A stretch of 16,610 nt of DNA from Chloroflexota bacterium (GCA_005881995.1 VBHV01000220.1:1-16610), one strand, 5' to 3'. Numbered from the stretch's first letter, positions 1-7,949 are shown. Program-made: numbers and translations. Notes: a model not told the origin generated them from the letters alone.

Positions 1-613
1 ACTCGAGGCCAGGCGGGTTGAAGACCTGCGCACGATCCAGCCCGGCCTCATCCAGGATTGAGGGATCCCAGCGTCCCTGGTACTGCAGGTTATGCACGCT
101 GTAGACGATGCGGGCCATCCCCTGGCGCAGGAGATAGCCATGGCTCGTGCGCAGGTAAGCGGCGCAGGGAGCCGTCTGCCAATCATTGAGGTGGAAAATA
201 TCCGGGACGAAGCCGAGCCCAGGCAGCGCCTCGAGCAGGCCACGACAAAATAGGAGGAAGCGCCGCTGCTCGTCACGCTGGTCTAATCCAAGATAGATGC
301 GCTGGTGCCGGCCAAAGAACTCCTCGTTATCCAGCAAGTAGACGGTGACGGGCGAATCGGGGAGGCTGGTTTGCAAAACAGACACGCTATGGTTGCTTCC
401 CGACATGGGGATCGCCAGCGTCAACCCTGTCGGTTTAAGCGACCAGCGGGCGACATCAATGGTGCCATAGCGGGGCAGAAAGAGGCGTACCTGGTGCCCC
501 AAAGTCGCCAGTTCTTTGGGCAGACTCCCCAGAACGTCGGCCACACCACCTTCTTTGGCAAGAGGAACCGCCTCCGTACCAACCATGAGAATATTGAAGC
601 GTGTGTTATCCAT
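1..613 (-). CDS. glgA: Glycogen synthase, GT5 family (5' part, runs off the window)
   Basis: Transfers glucose from ADP-glucose to the growing alpha-1,4-glucan in the cytoplasm. I translated this frame from the minus strand: ATG at 611-613, then 204 codons without a stop to the window edge. The N-terminus MDNTRFNILMVGTEAVPLAK leads into KEGGVADVLGSLPKEL (about residues 20-35), the ADP-glucose-binding K-x-G-G-L motif of GT5 synthases with E and V variants. HLNDWQTAP (about residues 138-146) matches the family H-N-D-W-H-T motif with Q for H. SVHNLQYQGRW (about residues 168-178) matches the conserved HN..YQG block. Only the N-terminal Rossmann half is visible. The gene is divergent from glgC, which makes its substrate, so a shared control region is likely. 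Identity is secure from the motifs. A starch-synthase-like paralogue cannot be excluded from half a protein. Confidence 0.92.
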   Translation of the reverse strand, partial: MDNTRFNILMVGTEAVPLAKEGGVADVLGSLPKELATLGHQVRLFLPRYGTIDVARWSLKPTGLTLAIPMSGSNHSVSVLQTSLPDSPVTVYLLDNEEFFGRHQRIYLGLDQRDEQRRFLLFCRGLLEALPGLGFVPDIFHLNDWQTAPCAAYLRTSHGYLLRQGMARIVYSVHNLQYQGRWDPSILDEAGLDRAQVFNPPGLE

Positions 614-796
614 GATACAGCCCTCGTGGAAATGCCGAAGCGCTATCCGCAGCATTGTTCTTTGCTATTCTATCATGCAGGACAAAGCGGTGTTGTATCG
701 AGAAGGAACATCTCACGTCCCTACGTAAGATATAATGAAGCATTCGGTGAGAAATAACGAAGCATCCATACACCAGGCAGAAAGGATCAGCGGCCA
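614..796. promoter_or_regulatory. Divergent glgA/glgC intergenic control region
   Basis: This 183-bp gap separates the start codons of glgA (-) and glgC (+), so both promoters should lie here. On the + strand there is a consensus -10 TATAAT at 731-736, about 60 bp before the glgC start. I see no convincing -35 at 16-18 bp spacing and no extended TGn, so an activator may be needed. On the minus strand TAGAAT occurs near 667-672 with a poor -35. AAAGGA at 781-786 is the glgC ribosome binding site, 10 nt before its ATG. Confidence 0.4.
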
Positions 797-2131
797 ATGA
801 GTAAAGTGTTAGCGGTAATTCTAGCGGGAGGCCAGGGCGAACGATTGAGTCTCCTCTCACAAAAACGGGCCAAGCCCGCCGTACCGTTCGCCGGTAAGTA
901 CCGCATCATTGATTTTGCCCTCAGTAATTGCGTGAACTCTGGTATCGCCGATGTGGCTGTCCTGACCCAGTACCGGCCCCACTCGCTGCACGATCATCTC
1001 GGCATTGGTAAGCCCTGGGACCTGGACAGGCAGCAGGGTGGCATTCGCCTGCTCCAGCCATATATAGGGCATCACGAGTCAGACTGGTACCAGGGTACCG
1101 CCGACGCGGTCTACCAGAATCTCAGCTTCCTCATGGAGACTCGCGTTGACTATGTGCTCATCCTGGCCGGTGACCACATCTATCGCATGGACTACGGGCC
1201 AATGATCGCCTTTCACCAGCAGCACAGGTCCGATGTCACGCTTGGCGCCGTAGTTGTGCCTCTGGAAGAAGGACACCGCTTTGGCATTCTGGAAACCGAT
1301 GCCGAGGGGCGAGTCATCTCCTTTGAAGAGAAGCCCGACAAGCCGCGTGGCACGCTTGGTTCGATGGGCATCTACGTCTTCGATCGCGATACCCTCATTC
1401 GTGCGCTGATCGAGGATGCGCGAGCCGCTGAGACTGGCGACCGCCCCACACAACATGACTTCGGTCGCAATATTATTCCATCGATGATGGCGCAGAACGA
1501 GCGTGTCTATGCCTATCCCTTTACCGGCTACTGGCAGGACGTGGGCACCATCCAATCTTACTGGGAGGCGCATATGGCGCTGCTTGGGGATCAGACTGCC
1601 TTCGATCTCTACGACCGGTCCTGGGTGATCCATACTCGTAGCGAGGAGCGACCACCTGCTCACGTGCGCAGCGGGGCACAGATTACAAGCAGTCTCATCT
1701 CACATGGATGTATCATCAAGGGGCGTGTCGAACGCAGCGTGCTCTCCCCTGGAGTTGTTGTCGAGGAGGGTGCAGTTGTGCGGGATTCCATCGTACTCTT
1801 TGACGCCGTCATTGGGGCTGGCAGCGTGATTGATCGTGCCATCCTGGACAAAGAGGTGGTGGTCGGCAAGCACTGCCAGATCGGCTACGGGGATGATATG
1901 ACACCGAACAAGCTGGAACCTACCCGGTTGAACACCGGTATAACGCTCATCGGCAAACGCGCGCACCTGCCTGATAATCTGAAGGTTGGTCGAAACAGCA
2001 AAATTGGTGCCGACCTGCGTCCCGAGGACTTTCCGGCTGACACACTGGCGAGCGGCGAGACGGTCGAGGACCGCTCCTTCGCGCATGGTTGGCAGCGCGA
2101 TCTGGCCCGTCGACGAGCCAATACACCATAG
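797..2131 (+). CDS. glgC: Glucose-1-phosphate adenylyltransferase (ADP-glucose pyrophosphorylase)
   Basis: Makes ADP-glucose from glucose-1-phosphate and ATP, the committed and usually allosterically controlled step of bacterial glycogen synthesis. The protein is 444 aa, slightly longer than the usual 400-430. The nucleotidyltransferase domain opens with LAGGQGERL (9-17) and RAKPAVPFAGKYRIIDFALS (24-43), followed by DWYQGTADAV (96-105), AGDHIYRMDY (124-133) holding the metal-binding Asp126, FEEKPDKP (176-183) for the sugar phosphate, and GYWQDVGTI (244-252). From about residue 285 the hexapeptide pattern (ISHGCIIKGRVERSVLSPGV, then further turns) forms the left-handed beta-helix. The last 30 residues are a basic tail. 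ATG at 797 has AAAGGA 10 nt upstream. It is divergent from glgA and convergent with the P450, with only 47 bp between stops and no clear terminator there. Confidence 0.96.
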   Translation: MSKVLAVILAGGQGERLSLLSQKRAKPAVPFAGKYRIIDFALSNCVNSGIADVAVLTQYRPHSLHDHLGIGKPWDLDRQQGGIRLLQPYIGHHESDWYQGTADAVYQNLSFLMETRVDYVLILAGDHIYRMDYGPMIAFHQQHRSDVTLGAVVVPLEEGHRFGILETDAEGRVISFEEKPDKPRGTLGSMGIYVFDRDTLIRALIEDARAAETGDRPTQHDFGRNIIPSMMAQNERVYAYPFTGYWQDVGTIQSYWEAHMALLGDQTAFDLYDRSWVIHTRSEERPPAHVRSGAQITSSLISHGCIIKGRVERSVLSPGVVVEEGAVVRDSIVLFDAVIGAGSVIDRAILDKEVVVGKHCQIGYGDDMTPNKLEPTRLNTGITLIGKRAHLPDNLKVGRNSKIGADLRPEDFPADTLASGETVEDRSFAHGWQRDLARRRANTP

Positions 2132-2178
2132 GCAATGGGCGGCTCAGGAGGTGCTGGCTCAAATTCCCAGTAGATGTC

Positions 2179-3549
2179 TTAAGTATTCATGGCTACAGAT
2201 GCCAATTTTGGCGCAGCCTCCAGTATCATGTGCATTCCGTATTTGGGGCGCAGCGTCACGCGCGGCTGGATTACCACAGGAAAGCCAGGTACCAGGCGTG
2301 GCGTGTAGCGCTGGAGAATGCTCGCGAGCAGCAGTTTTGTCTCCATCTCGGCAAATGGCATGCCAATGCAGATGCGCGGACCTCCACCAAAGGGGAAGTA
2401 CGCCCCTTGTGGAATCTTCTGCCCACTGGCTGGGTCCCAACGCTCCGGGCGGAATTGCTCAGGATCGCCCCAGATGTCGGGCAAGTTGTGCGTTACCCAC
2501 TGGCTGAGCAGCGCTACCGTGTTGGCAGGGAAATGATAGCCATCCAGATCGAATGCCTCAATCGCACGCCGTCCCTGAATCCAGGCGGGCGGATAGACGC
2601 GCCAGGATTCGTTGATGACCCACTCCAGGTACGGCAGTTTCGCCAGGTCAGCAACTGTAGGCGTGCGGTCTGCCAGCACCGTCTGAAGCTCGGCCAACAA
2701 TTTTTCGTTGACGGTGGGATGTTGCGACAGCAGGTAGAAAGTCCAGCTCAGCGTATTCTGCGCGGTCTCGTGTCCCGCCGCCACAAAGGTCAACACCTGG
2801 TCATGTACCTGCTTATCCGTCATAGTATAGCCCTCATCCTGGGCACCCAACAGCATGGAAAGCACATCTCCCACATCCCGCCCCTCTACGCGACGCTGGG
2901 CGATCAACTCATAAACAAAGTCATCAATAGTGCGCAGACCGGTGTCTCGCCTCCGATTTTGCTGTGGGGAAAGGTAACGCTTCAACTGGTCCAGCGCGCT
3001 CAAGCGCCGTGCAGTATTGTCGATCACTTCATTAAAAGCGTGGCCCAAAGTGGCAATCTGCACGGGAGAATCAATATTGAAGAGCGACTTCAGGATGATG
3101 CGCAGCGTCAAGCGCTGCATGGCCTGGGCCATATCAAGCTGCATACCGGCCTGCCACGTGTCTAGCATCTCTTGCGTAAACTGCACTATAGTATTCGCGT
3201 AGCCTTCCACCCGCTTCTTGTGAAACGCGGGCTGCACGAGCCGCCGCTGCTGGCGGTGAAAATCACCATCGGTGGTAAGCAGTCCATCTCCGAGGAACAT
3301 CTTCAGATTAGCGCCATTGCCAAGATTAGGCTTTTTGAAATTGCGCGGATGTTCCATCAGAAAGTAGCGGACATGCTCGGGACGGAAAAACGCCACTACT
3401 GTGTCATTGCCCAGGCGCAGCCCCACCATACGCCCATATTGGCGCTGATTTCTGCGCAGAAACGTGAGCGGGTCTCGCTGAAATTGCAAAGCATTCCCCA
3501 CGAAAGGTAATCCTTTGGGGCCAGGCGGTAATGTTTGTGTATGCTGCAT
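2179..3549 (-). CDS. Cytochrome P450
   Basis: Heme-thiolate monooxygenase, presumably soluble because there is no N-terminal membrane anchor. All hallmark motifs are present (numbering from the upstream TTG, one residue more than the chosen start): proline-rich LPPGPKGLPFVGN near residues 8-20, I-helix AGHET (259-263) with the acid-alcohol pair E262/T263, K-helix ESWR (315-318), FRPERW (367-372), and the heme loop FPFGGGPRICIG (386-397) with axial Cys395. Length about 456 aa is normal. I chose ATG at 3549 over the in-frame TTG at 3552 because AAGGA then sits 7 nt upstream. The sequence style resembles long-chain/CYP102-like bacterial P450s, but the substrate cannot be read from sequence. No ferredoxin or reductase gene is adjacent, so redox partners come from elsewhere. 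It lies downstream of the kinase-like gene on the same strand. Confidence 0.95.
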   Translation of the reverse strand: MQHTQTLPPGPKGLPFVGNALQFQRDPLTFLRRNQRQYGRMVGLRLGNDTVVAFFRPEHVRYFLMEHPRNFKKPNLGNGANLKMFLGDGLLTTDGDFHRQQRRLVQPAFHKKRVEGYANTIVQFTQEMLDTWQAGMQLDMAQAMQRLTLRIILKSLFNIDSPVQIATLGHAFNEVIDNTARRLSALDQLKRYLSPQQNRRRDTGLRTIDDFVYELIAQRRVEGRDVGDVLSMLLGAQDEGYTMTDKQVHDQVLTFVAAGHETAQNTLSWTFYLLSQHPTVNEKLLAELQTVLADRTPTVADLAKLPYLEWVINESWRVYPPAWIQGRRAIEAFDLDGYHFPANTVALLSQWVTHNLPDIWGDPEQFRPERWDPASGQKIPQGAYFPFGGGPRICIGMPFAEMETKLLLASILQRYTPRLVPGFPVVIQPRVTLRPKYGMHMILEAAPKLASVAMNT

Positions 3550-3582
3550 CAATTTGTCCTTGTTCTTGATAAATGTTAAAGA

Positions 3583-3600
3583 CCTCTACCCGAATAGAGG
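3583..3600. repeat. Inverted repeat between kinase-like gene and P450
   Basis: CCTCTA (3583-3588) and TAGAGG (3595-3600) form a 6-bp hairpin with a 6-nt loop, placed 5 bp past the stop of the kinase-like gene and 34 bp before the P450 ATG. On the minus strand a modest T-rich stretch follows (TCTTTAACATTT), so it could be a weak intrinsic terminator reducing read-through into the P450. A repressor operator is the alternative. Confidence 0.4.
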
Positions 3601-3605
3601 CGTGA

Positions 3606-4316
3606 TCAACCTCCAAACGCTTTTGCCAGGGGGAGTGTCTGCTTGATCAAGTCGGCAGCCAGGTCGAAGGGGAAGAGCCCTGTATTGATGAGCAAGTGAT
3701 ATAACTCAGGTCGGTCCTGGTTGGAGCCATAATCCACCTGCGCATGGTTCATCACATTTGCGATGCGATCGGCGAGCGGCGCGAACACATAGATATGCAG
3801 TGTGCGCGGCGCTCGGTGCAGTAAAAATTGTGAGCCGCGCCCGATAATCACTGCGTCGCCTGCCGTCGCCAGTTCCAGAATAACCCGGCGCGTTAATTGC
3901 CAGTGGATGAGTTCTTGTGATTGCGTGGGGAGCTTCGTCGGGTTGAGCAGTGTGTTGAGATTGACCGCAAATGGGCCGTTTGATGAAAGCGCATCGAGGA
4001 CGTGCCGTACCGTGCCTACCGTTTGCTCATCCTGGCGCGCCGCCTGTTCGACATTCACACCGAGCCGCCTGGCCACTTCCCCAATAATTTCGTAATCGAG
4101 ATACAACAGTCCGCATTCCTGGGCCACAATACGCCCAATCTCAGCACCACCACTGCCGAACTGGCTGGAGATGGTCACCGTGACTTTGCCCTCTGGCGGT
4201 ATACCGGATGGCATCGCCTGGTCAATCAAGGGTGTTTCGGGGAGCAGGCGAGTTGCTTGCTGAGTATCTTTCGCCTGGGGGTGCTGCTGACCTCGTCCGC
4301 GAAATAGGTTGGGCAT
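3606..4316 (-). CDS. Cytidylate-kinase-like protein, lid region apparently missing
   Basis: Member of the cytidylate-kinase-like P-loop family (AAA_26 / Cytidylate_kin2 type). With ATG at 4316 the protein is 236 aa. This start has GAGGA a few bases upstream, while the in-frame ATG at 4328 has no ribosome binding site. After a 44-residue polar leader comes TISSQFGSGGAEIG (48-61), equivalent to the family's nucleotide loop but with Ser and Ala where I expect two Arg. IIGRGS (157-162) and the C-terminal LYHLLINTGLFPFDLAADLI block (205-224) are family features. Between DRIANVMN and the C-terminal block only about 15 residues remain, where relatives I know have a longer arginine-rich lid helix. 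Nucleoside monophosphate kinase activity is therefore doubtful, and a regulatory or binding role is possible. It probably shares transcription with the downstream P450. Confidence 0.8.
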   Translation of the reverse strand: MPNLFRGRGQQHPQAKDTQQATRLLPETPLIDQAMPSGIPPEGKVTVTISSQFGSGGAEIGRIVAQECGLLYLDYEIIGEVARRLGVNVEQAARQDEQTVGTVRHVLDALSSNGPFAVNLNTLLNPTKLPTQSQELIHWQLTRRVILELATAGDAVIIGRGSQFLLHRAPRTLHIYVFAPLADRIANVMNHAQVDYGSNQDRPELYHLLINTGLFPFDLAADLIKQTLPLAKAFGG

Positions 4317-4411
4317 GATTGTCCTCATTGTGTCTAGCAGTACATTCGTACTTCCATCCTACAATGTTACACGCTCAAAATGCAAGGTTGATGAACTTCC
4401 TCCAGAAGGTG

Positions 4412-6853
4412 TCAAGCTCCGAAACGGGCTTGCAGAGCCTCCCAGGCGCTGCTGCTGCTTTGGAACACTACCACGCTGCCATCGGGCGTTACGTGTGTGT
4501 GCGAAATGCGGTTTGCCGAAATTTTCCACTGCACTGTGCCTGTGTTCCCGTCGAGACCATACAAGGTCTGGTGACCGCACGAGGTCGTATTTCCTGGCAA
4601 ACAGAGCGTGACAAAGAGCATCCCCCGCGCCTCGTGCAGGGCGCCCGCTCCAGGATAGAGGAAAAGCGCCTGCTCATCTGGTTGGAAGGTCCAATGCACG
4701 GTCGTCGTTTTCACGTCGAACGCGACCAGCGCTTGATGCTGAGAGCCGCTGTCAAGGTTGTTGGACACAACCGCGTAGATGAGCGAACCATTCGCAGAAA
4801 CGGTGACATCGGAGACCGCTACCATGTTTTGATGCTTCCAGAGGATGTTTTGTGTAGCGGCATCGATGGCCTCGATTGCGCCATCGCCGTAGAGGATGAA
4901 TTCATTGCCAGTGGCGACAATTCCGCCGGGTGTTTGAGCTGTATCGGAGCCGAGACCCGCCAGTGTCCAGCGTTCATTGCCGGTAGAAAGATCAAGCGCG
5001 TGATAGAGATCGCTGCGCCTTACTAAGAGTACGCCTGCGTTTTGGGCCATCTGCGCATCTTCCAGCATTGAAACGGTAGAGTCCTTTTCCGCGATATAGC
5101 TGCGCCACTGAATCTGGCCAAGCTGAGTATCAAGCGCGTAGAGCGTGCTGTTTGCCTGCCAGTAGATAAGGCGTTCCCCCGTAAGCAGAGATCCGTAATC
5201 GGGCACTGCGGTTCCTTGCTTACGGGGCCCAAAGATGCGCCAGGCGATAACGCCGGTGGCCTTCTGGACCGCGATAAGCTGAACGACCATATTGCCACGC
5301 ACGATTGAGCGGCTGGCGACGTAGATGAAGCGGGTATCGTCACCTAGAACGGTGCTTTCCTGGAGCTCGCCACCACGCACAACTGTACTCTGCCAGATGA
5401 CCTGTCCTGAACTGCGATCGAGCAAGTACAGGACGAAGAGATGGTCGAGCGGATGCGTGTAGGCCACATCATCGGGTGCGTAGTGATAGTTCAAGGATGT
5501 AAAGCCGCTCAAGGCCACCAGGAGTGTTCCCGCCTGGGTAGAGACGGCGGGAAGCGAGAAGACGCCCTGGCTGGAGAAGGTTGCCCAGCGTGAAGAGCCT
5601 CTGCTATCGAGCGCCGAAAGCTGAGAGAGATGGTCTCCCGAAGTGGCGATTACGAAGCTGCCCTGGCTATCGGCGCCTGTCAGGGTAGCCGGTGTATTCA
5701 ATGCCTGCTGCCACTGAGCGCTACCATTGCTGGCCTCGACCTGGTTCAAGAACTGCTGTGCGTGATTGAGCCGGGTGTACGTCAGGATACCCGCGCTCAT
5801 CAGTACAGCGACCAGGGTCAGTGCAAAAAGGAGGTGTGAGAAGCGCCACAAACGCGCGGTTAGTACGAAAGGCATAAGAAGAGTATGTGGTATGCGACTC
5901 AGGGCATGCTTTAGCTTCTTGACCCATAACTGGAACGGCAGAATCCACAGCAAAAGGAGGGTGAAGAGGCTGGCTATGCTGATAGCAAGCAGCAGGAGAC
6001 GCGTCCATGACCAGTTTCGCAAGGCCGTCTGGGTAGCGGTTTGCGCGCTGAAGAGACTGAGTGTCTCGTTTGATACCTGGATCACCTTGGGTGTTGCCGC
6101 CGTCACTCCCGCCAGCGGTATGCGCCACCGCGGCGAGCCATTGCCAGTATCGTAGGCGGTAAGCGTGTGGCTGCCATCCGCTTGCACTTGTTCAAACAGC
6201 ACCAGACCCTGTATAGAATCGACGTAAGGGGTAAAAATACGCCCTGCATCCGTGTTGCTAAAACCAGAACCAATTTGTTCTGACCAGTGCGACTCTCCTG
6301 TAGATGCATCGACCGCAAAGAGCCAGAACTGCTCCTGCACCTTCTGCGCATCCCAGGCAATGCCGGTTGCATAAATCACGTTATTGGTATTTGAAATACT
6401 GGCCTGGTAAAACTGCGCAGCTGTCAATGTCGCGTTGTCTGCCACGTCCGGCCGTCCATTAAACGACCAGATTGAACGACCGGTTGCGGGATCGAACGCC
6501 ATCAGGCCTGGCGCTCCCACGGCGATGAGCAACGGCTGCGCTGCAGAAGCCATGAGCAGTGTTCTCGTTGGAGAGACTGCTTTCCAGAGGATAACCCCTG
6601 TAGCAGTGTTCAGCGCGTAGAGTGTGTGATCGCCCGCCACAAAGACGGTATCTCCATACAGCAATAATGGGGGGGCGTATGCCAGCGTGTCATCAAGGTG
6701 CTGAGTCCAGCGAGCGGCCCCATTTCGCAGGTCATAGGCTGCCACGATACCTTTAGAAGCGTTCTTGACATTATAGACGGTGCTGTGGTCAAACGCGGGC
6801 GCAAACGCATGCGCTCCCAGCGTTGGCTCTTCCCCTGTTGTTTGCCAGAGCAT
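4412..6853 (-). CDS. PQQ-like double beta-propeller membrane protein, C-terminal portion (frameshifted from the upstream frame)
   Basis: This 813-aa open frame is most of a large protein whose N-terminus is encoded in the 6789-7949 frame. It carries many PQQ/pyrrolo-quinoline-like blade motifs of the type A-x-D-x-x-x-G-x-x-x-W, for example AYDLRNGAARW (39-49), ALNTATGVILW (80-90), AFDPATGRSIW (119-129) and AVDASTGESHW (180-190). Two hydrophobic segments (about 284-306 and 340-360) separated by a basic loop then interrupt the chain. A second propeller follows, with motifs such as LLDRSSGQVIW, ALDTQLGQIQW, ALDLSTGNERW and GLDGNTGTVQW. Expected topology is both propellers outside the membrane. 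Catalytic dehydrogenase motifs were not recognised, so a binding or sensing role is more likely than PQQ enzyme activity. The ATG at 6853 is probably not a real start: there is no ribosome binding site and it lies inside a blade. Confidence 0.8.
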   Translation of the reverse strand: MLWQTTGEEPTLGAHAFAPAFDHSTVYNVKNASKGIVAAYDLRNGAARWTQHLDDTLAYAPPLLLYGDTVFVAGDHTLYALNTATGVILWKAVSPTRTLLMASAAQPLLIAVGAPGLMAFDPATGRSIWSFNGRPDVADNATLTAAQFYQASISNTNNVIYATGIAWDAQKVQEQFWLFAVDASTGESHWSEQIGSGFSNTDAGRIFTPYVDSIQGLVLFEQVQADGSHTLTAYDTGNGSPRWRIPLAGVTAATPKVIQVSNETLSLFSAQTATQTALRNWSWTRLLLLAISIASLFTLLLLWILPFQLWVKKLKHALSRIPHTLLMPFVLTARLWRFSHLLFALTLVAVLMSAGILTYTRLNHAQQFLNQVEASNGSAQWQQALNTPATLTGADSQGSFVIATSGDHLSQLSALDSRGSSRWATFSSQGVFSLPAVSTQAGTLLVALSGFTSLNYHYAPDDVAYTHPLDHLFVLYLLDRSSGQVIWQSTVVRGGELQESTVLGDDTRFIYVASRSIVRGNMVVQLIAVQKATGVIAWRIFGPRKQGTAVPDYGSLLTGERLIYWQANSTLYALDTQLGQIQWRSYIAEKDSTVSMLEDAQMAQNAGVLLVRRSDLYHALDLSTGNERWTLAGLGSDTAQTPGGIVATGNEFILYGDGAIEAIDAATQNILWKHQNMVAVSDVTVSANGSLIYAVVSNNLDSGSQHQALVAFDVKTTTVHWTFQPDEQALFLYPGAGALHEARGMLFVTLCLPGNTTSCGHQTLYGLDGNTGTVQWKISANRISHTHVTPDGSVVVFQSSSSAWEALQARFGA

Positions 6854-7949
6854 TTGTCCTGTTGGGCGTGACGCTCAAGGTCGAGTGCGCAAGCTGGGCA
6901 GTATGCTGAGCGGCGACACGCCAGGAGGTATTGCTTCCGGCCAGAGTGAGTATCTGCTGCGAGCCTGACTGCGATGTCGATACCCCTAGCAGCAGCGAAG
7001 ACTGCAATAGCACGGGATTGGTCAGCGTGGCAGCGTCCTGGTACCCTCCACCAAGGTCTTGCTGCGCCTCTACCTGTCCACTCGCCGCGTCGATATGATA
7101 CAGGTAGAGGTGCGTGTCGTTCACGTCGCGCCACAACAGGAATGAACTGGTAAGAAACAATACCAGCAGGCAGAGAACCAGAAGAGTACGCGCCACGCGT
7201 CTGCGCTCGCCCGGTCGCGGCTCTTCTACAAGCGGTAAAGGAGTTTCGGGAATATCTCCTGTGACCAGGGCGCGGGAAAGTTGGGCAAGCTCTGGCTGAA
7301 TCCTACCTTCTACGGGAGGGAAAGGAGTTTCAGGAGTGTCTCCTGTGGCCAGGGGTGGGGGGAGTTGGGCAAGCTCTGGCTGAACCCTACCTTCTACGGG
7401 GGGTAAAGGCGTTTCAGGAATATCTCCTGTGACCAGGGCGGGGGCAAGCCCCGCCCCTACCATACCTTCTACGGGAGGTAAAGGCGTTTGAGGAGCGTCT
7501 ACCTCTAAACCTATAGCGGGCTCAGGTGCTACCACTGTAATAGAGGCGCGACGCTCCGTATCTCTTGGTTTTACCGGTGTCGCATCCAGGTCAGGCTCAA
7601 AAGGCGAAACCTCTGGCTCAACTTCTTTAATGAATTTTTTTCGTGGCTTTGTAGGGCGTCGTTTTGTGCCGGGAGTGGATTTTTTCTCTGGCTCGATCGA
7701 TGGCGCTTCAGATGGCGTTTTTACGGGAGTATCGGCTGTATCAGCCGACTGCGTGTCGGTAGACTTGATGTCTCTAGCGAGCTGCTTTTTACTTCTGCCG
7801 CGAGCCGGTTTTGCTGCAGGAATCTCGTTCTCAGTTTCACTCGTGACCTTAAGCGTGGTATTATGCGATAATGCAGGTTCAGACTCTGTAGGGGCACGAT
7901 TTATCGCGCCCGCGTCTGGAGGAGTATTATGCAGTTGCTCATCGGACAT
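6789..7949 (-). CDS. Double-propeller membrane protein, N-terminal portion: disordered region, TM helix, first blades
   Basis: 386-aa frame starting at ATG 7949 (weak upstream GAAAGA). Residues 1-245 are polar, Pro/Glu/Lys-rich and probably disordered in the cytoplasm. They include basic clusters (KKQLARD, TKRRPTKPRKK) and, at about 151-242, four copies of a unit starting D-[IAT]-P-[EQ]-T-P-L/F-P. A membrane helix follows at about 254-273 (TLLVLCLLVLFLTSSFLLW) after RRRVAR, predicting N-in orientation. Propeller-like strands then begin (YHIDAASGQVEAQQ, LTLAGSNTSWRV). The last 25 or so residues (NRTNALANNRGRANAG...) look out of frame. Dropping one base near 6860 turns SVTPN into SVTPTGQMLWQTTG and joins the 813-aa frame, giving about 1178 aa. 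Without that correction the protein ends mid-propeller. Confidence 0.75.
   Translation of the reverse strand: MSDEQLHNTPPDAGAINRAPTESEPALSHNTTLKVTSETENEIPAAKPARGRSKKQLARDIKSTDTQSADTADTPVKTPSEAPSIEPEKKSTPGTKRRPTKPRKKFIKEVEPEVSPFEPDLDATPVKPRDTERRASITVVAPEPAIGLEVDAPQTPLPPVEGMVGAGLAPALVTGDIPETPLPPVEGRVQPELAQLPPPLATGDTPETPFPPVEGRIQPELAQLSRALVTGDIPETPLPLVEEPRPGERRRVARTLLVLCLLVLFLTSSFLLWRDVNDTHLYLYHIDAASGQVEAQQDLGGGYQDAATLTNPVLLQSSLLLGVSTSQSGSQQILTLAGSNTSWRVAAQHTAQLAHSTLSVTPNRTNALANNRGRANAGSACVCARV
6855..6869 (-). other. Apparent single-base frameshift joining the two propeller frames
   Basis: On the minus strand the upstream frame reads ACG CCC AAC AGG ACA, while the downstream frame reads CCA ACA GGA CAA ATG. 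Removing one A (or C) from CCCAACAGG gives a continuous frame with the junction V-T-P-T-G-Q-M-L-W. That itself has the shape of a blade motif, which strongly suggests the two frames are one gene. The combined span 7949-4412 is 3538 nt, one more than a multiple of three. Confidence 0.8.
7234..7499 (-). repeat. 84-bp tandem repeat inside the double-propeller gene
   Basis: Units beginning GGTAAAGG or a close variant start near 7234, 7318, 7402 and 7477, giving periods of 84, 84 and 75 bp. They encode a 28-residue repeat of the form D-I-P-E-T-P-L-P-P-V-E-G-R-x-Q-P-E-L-A-Q-L in the disordered cytoplasmic region. The 75-bp unit is the one that contains the palindromic element at 7436-7460. All periods are multiples of three, so the frame is kept. 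Confidence 0.85.
7436..7460 (-). repeat. GTAG-palindrome element, in-frame copy encoding VGAGLAPAL
   Basis: Read on the minus strand it is GTAG followed by GGGCGGGG, CTTGC and CCCCGCCC. This 8-bp palindrome sits behind the same GTAG head as the copies at 7888, 10334 and 10385. It encodes V-G-A-G-L-A-P-A-L in the disordered linker of the propeller protein. Confidence 0.65.
7888..7911 (+). repeat. GTAG-palindrome element, in-frame copy encoding GAINRAPT
   Basis: GTAG followed by GGGCACGAT, TT, ATCGCGCCC: 9-bp arms with one mismatch around a 2-nt centre. It lies antisense inside the first 25 codons of the double-propeller gene and contributes G-A-I-N-R-A-P-T. The 9-2-9 layout is identical to the intergenic copies after the acyl-CoA dehydrogenase. 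Confidence 0.65.

Noticed and set aside
2089..3165. 358-codon open frame on the + strand over the P450 gene
   Set aside because: It is antisense to a complete P450 with all heme and ExxR motifs, overlaps the glgC 3' end, and has no recognisable domain.
4319..5026. 235-codon + strand frame over the end of the double-propeller gene
   Set aside because: The minus strand there encodes continuous propeller motifs. The + frame has no family resemblance.
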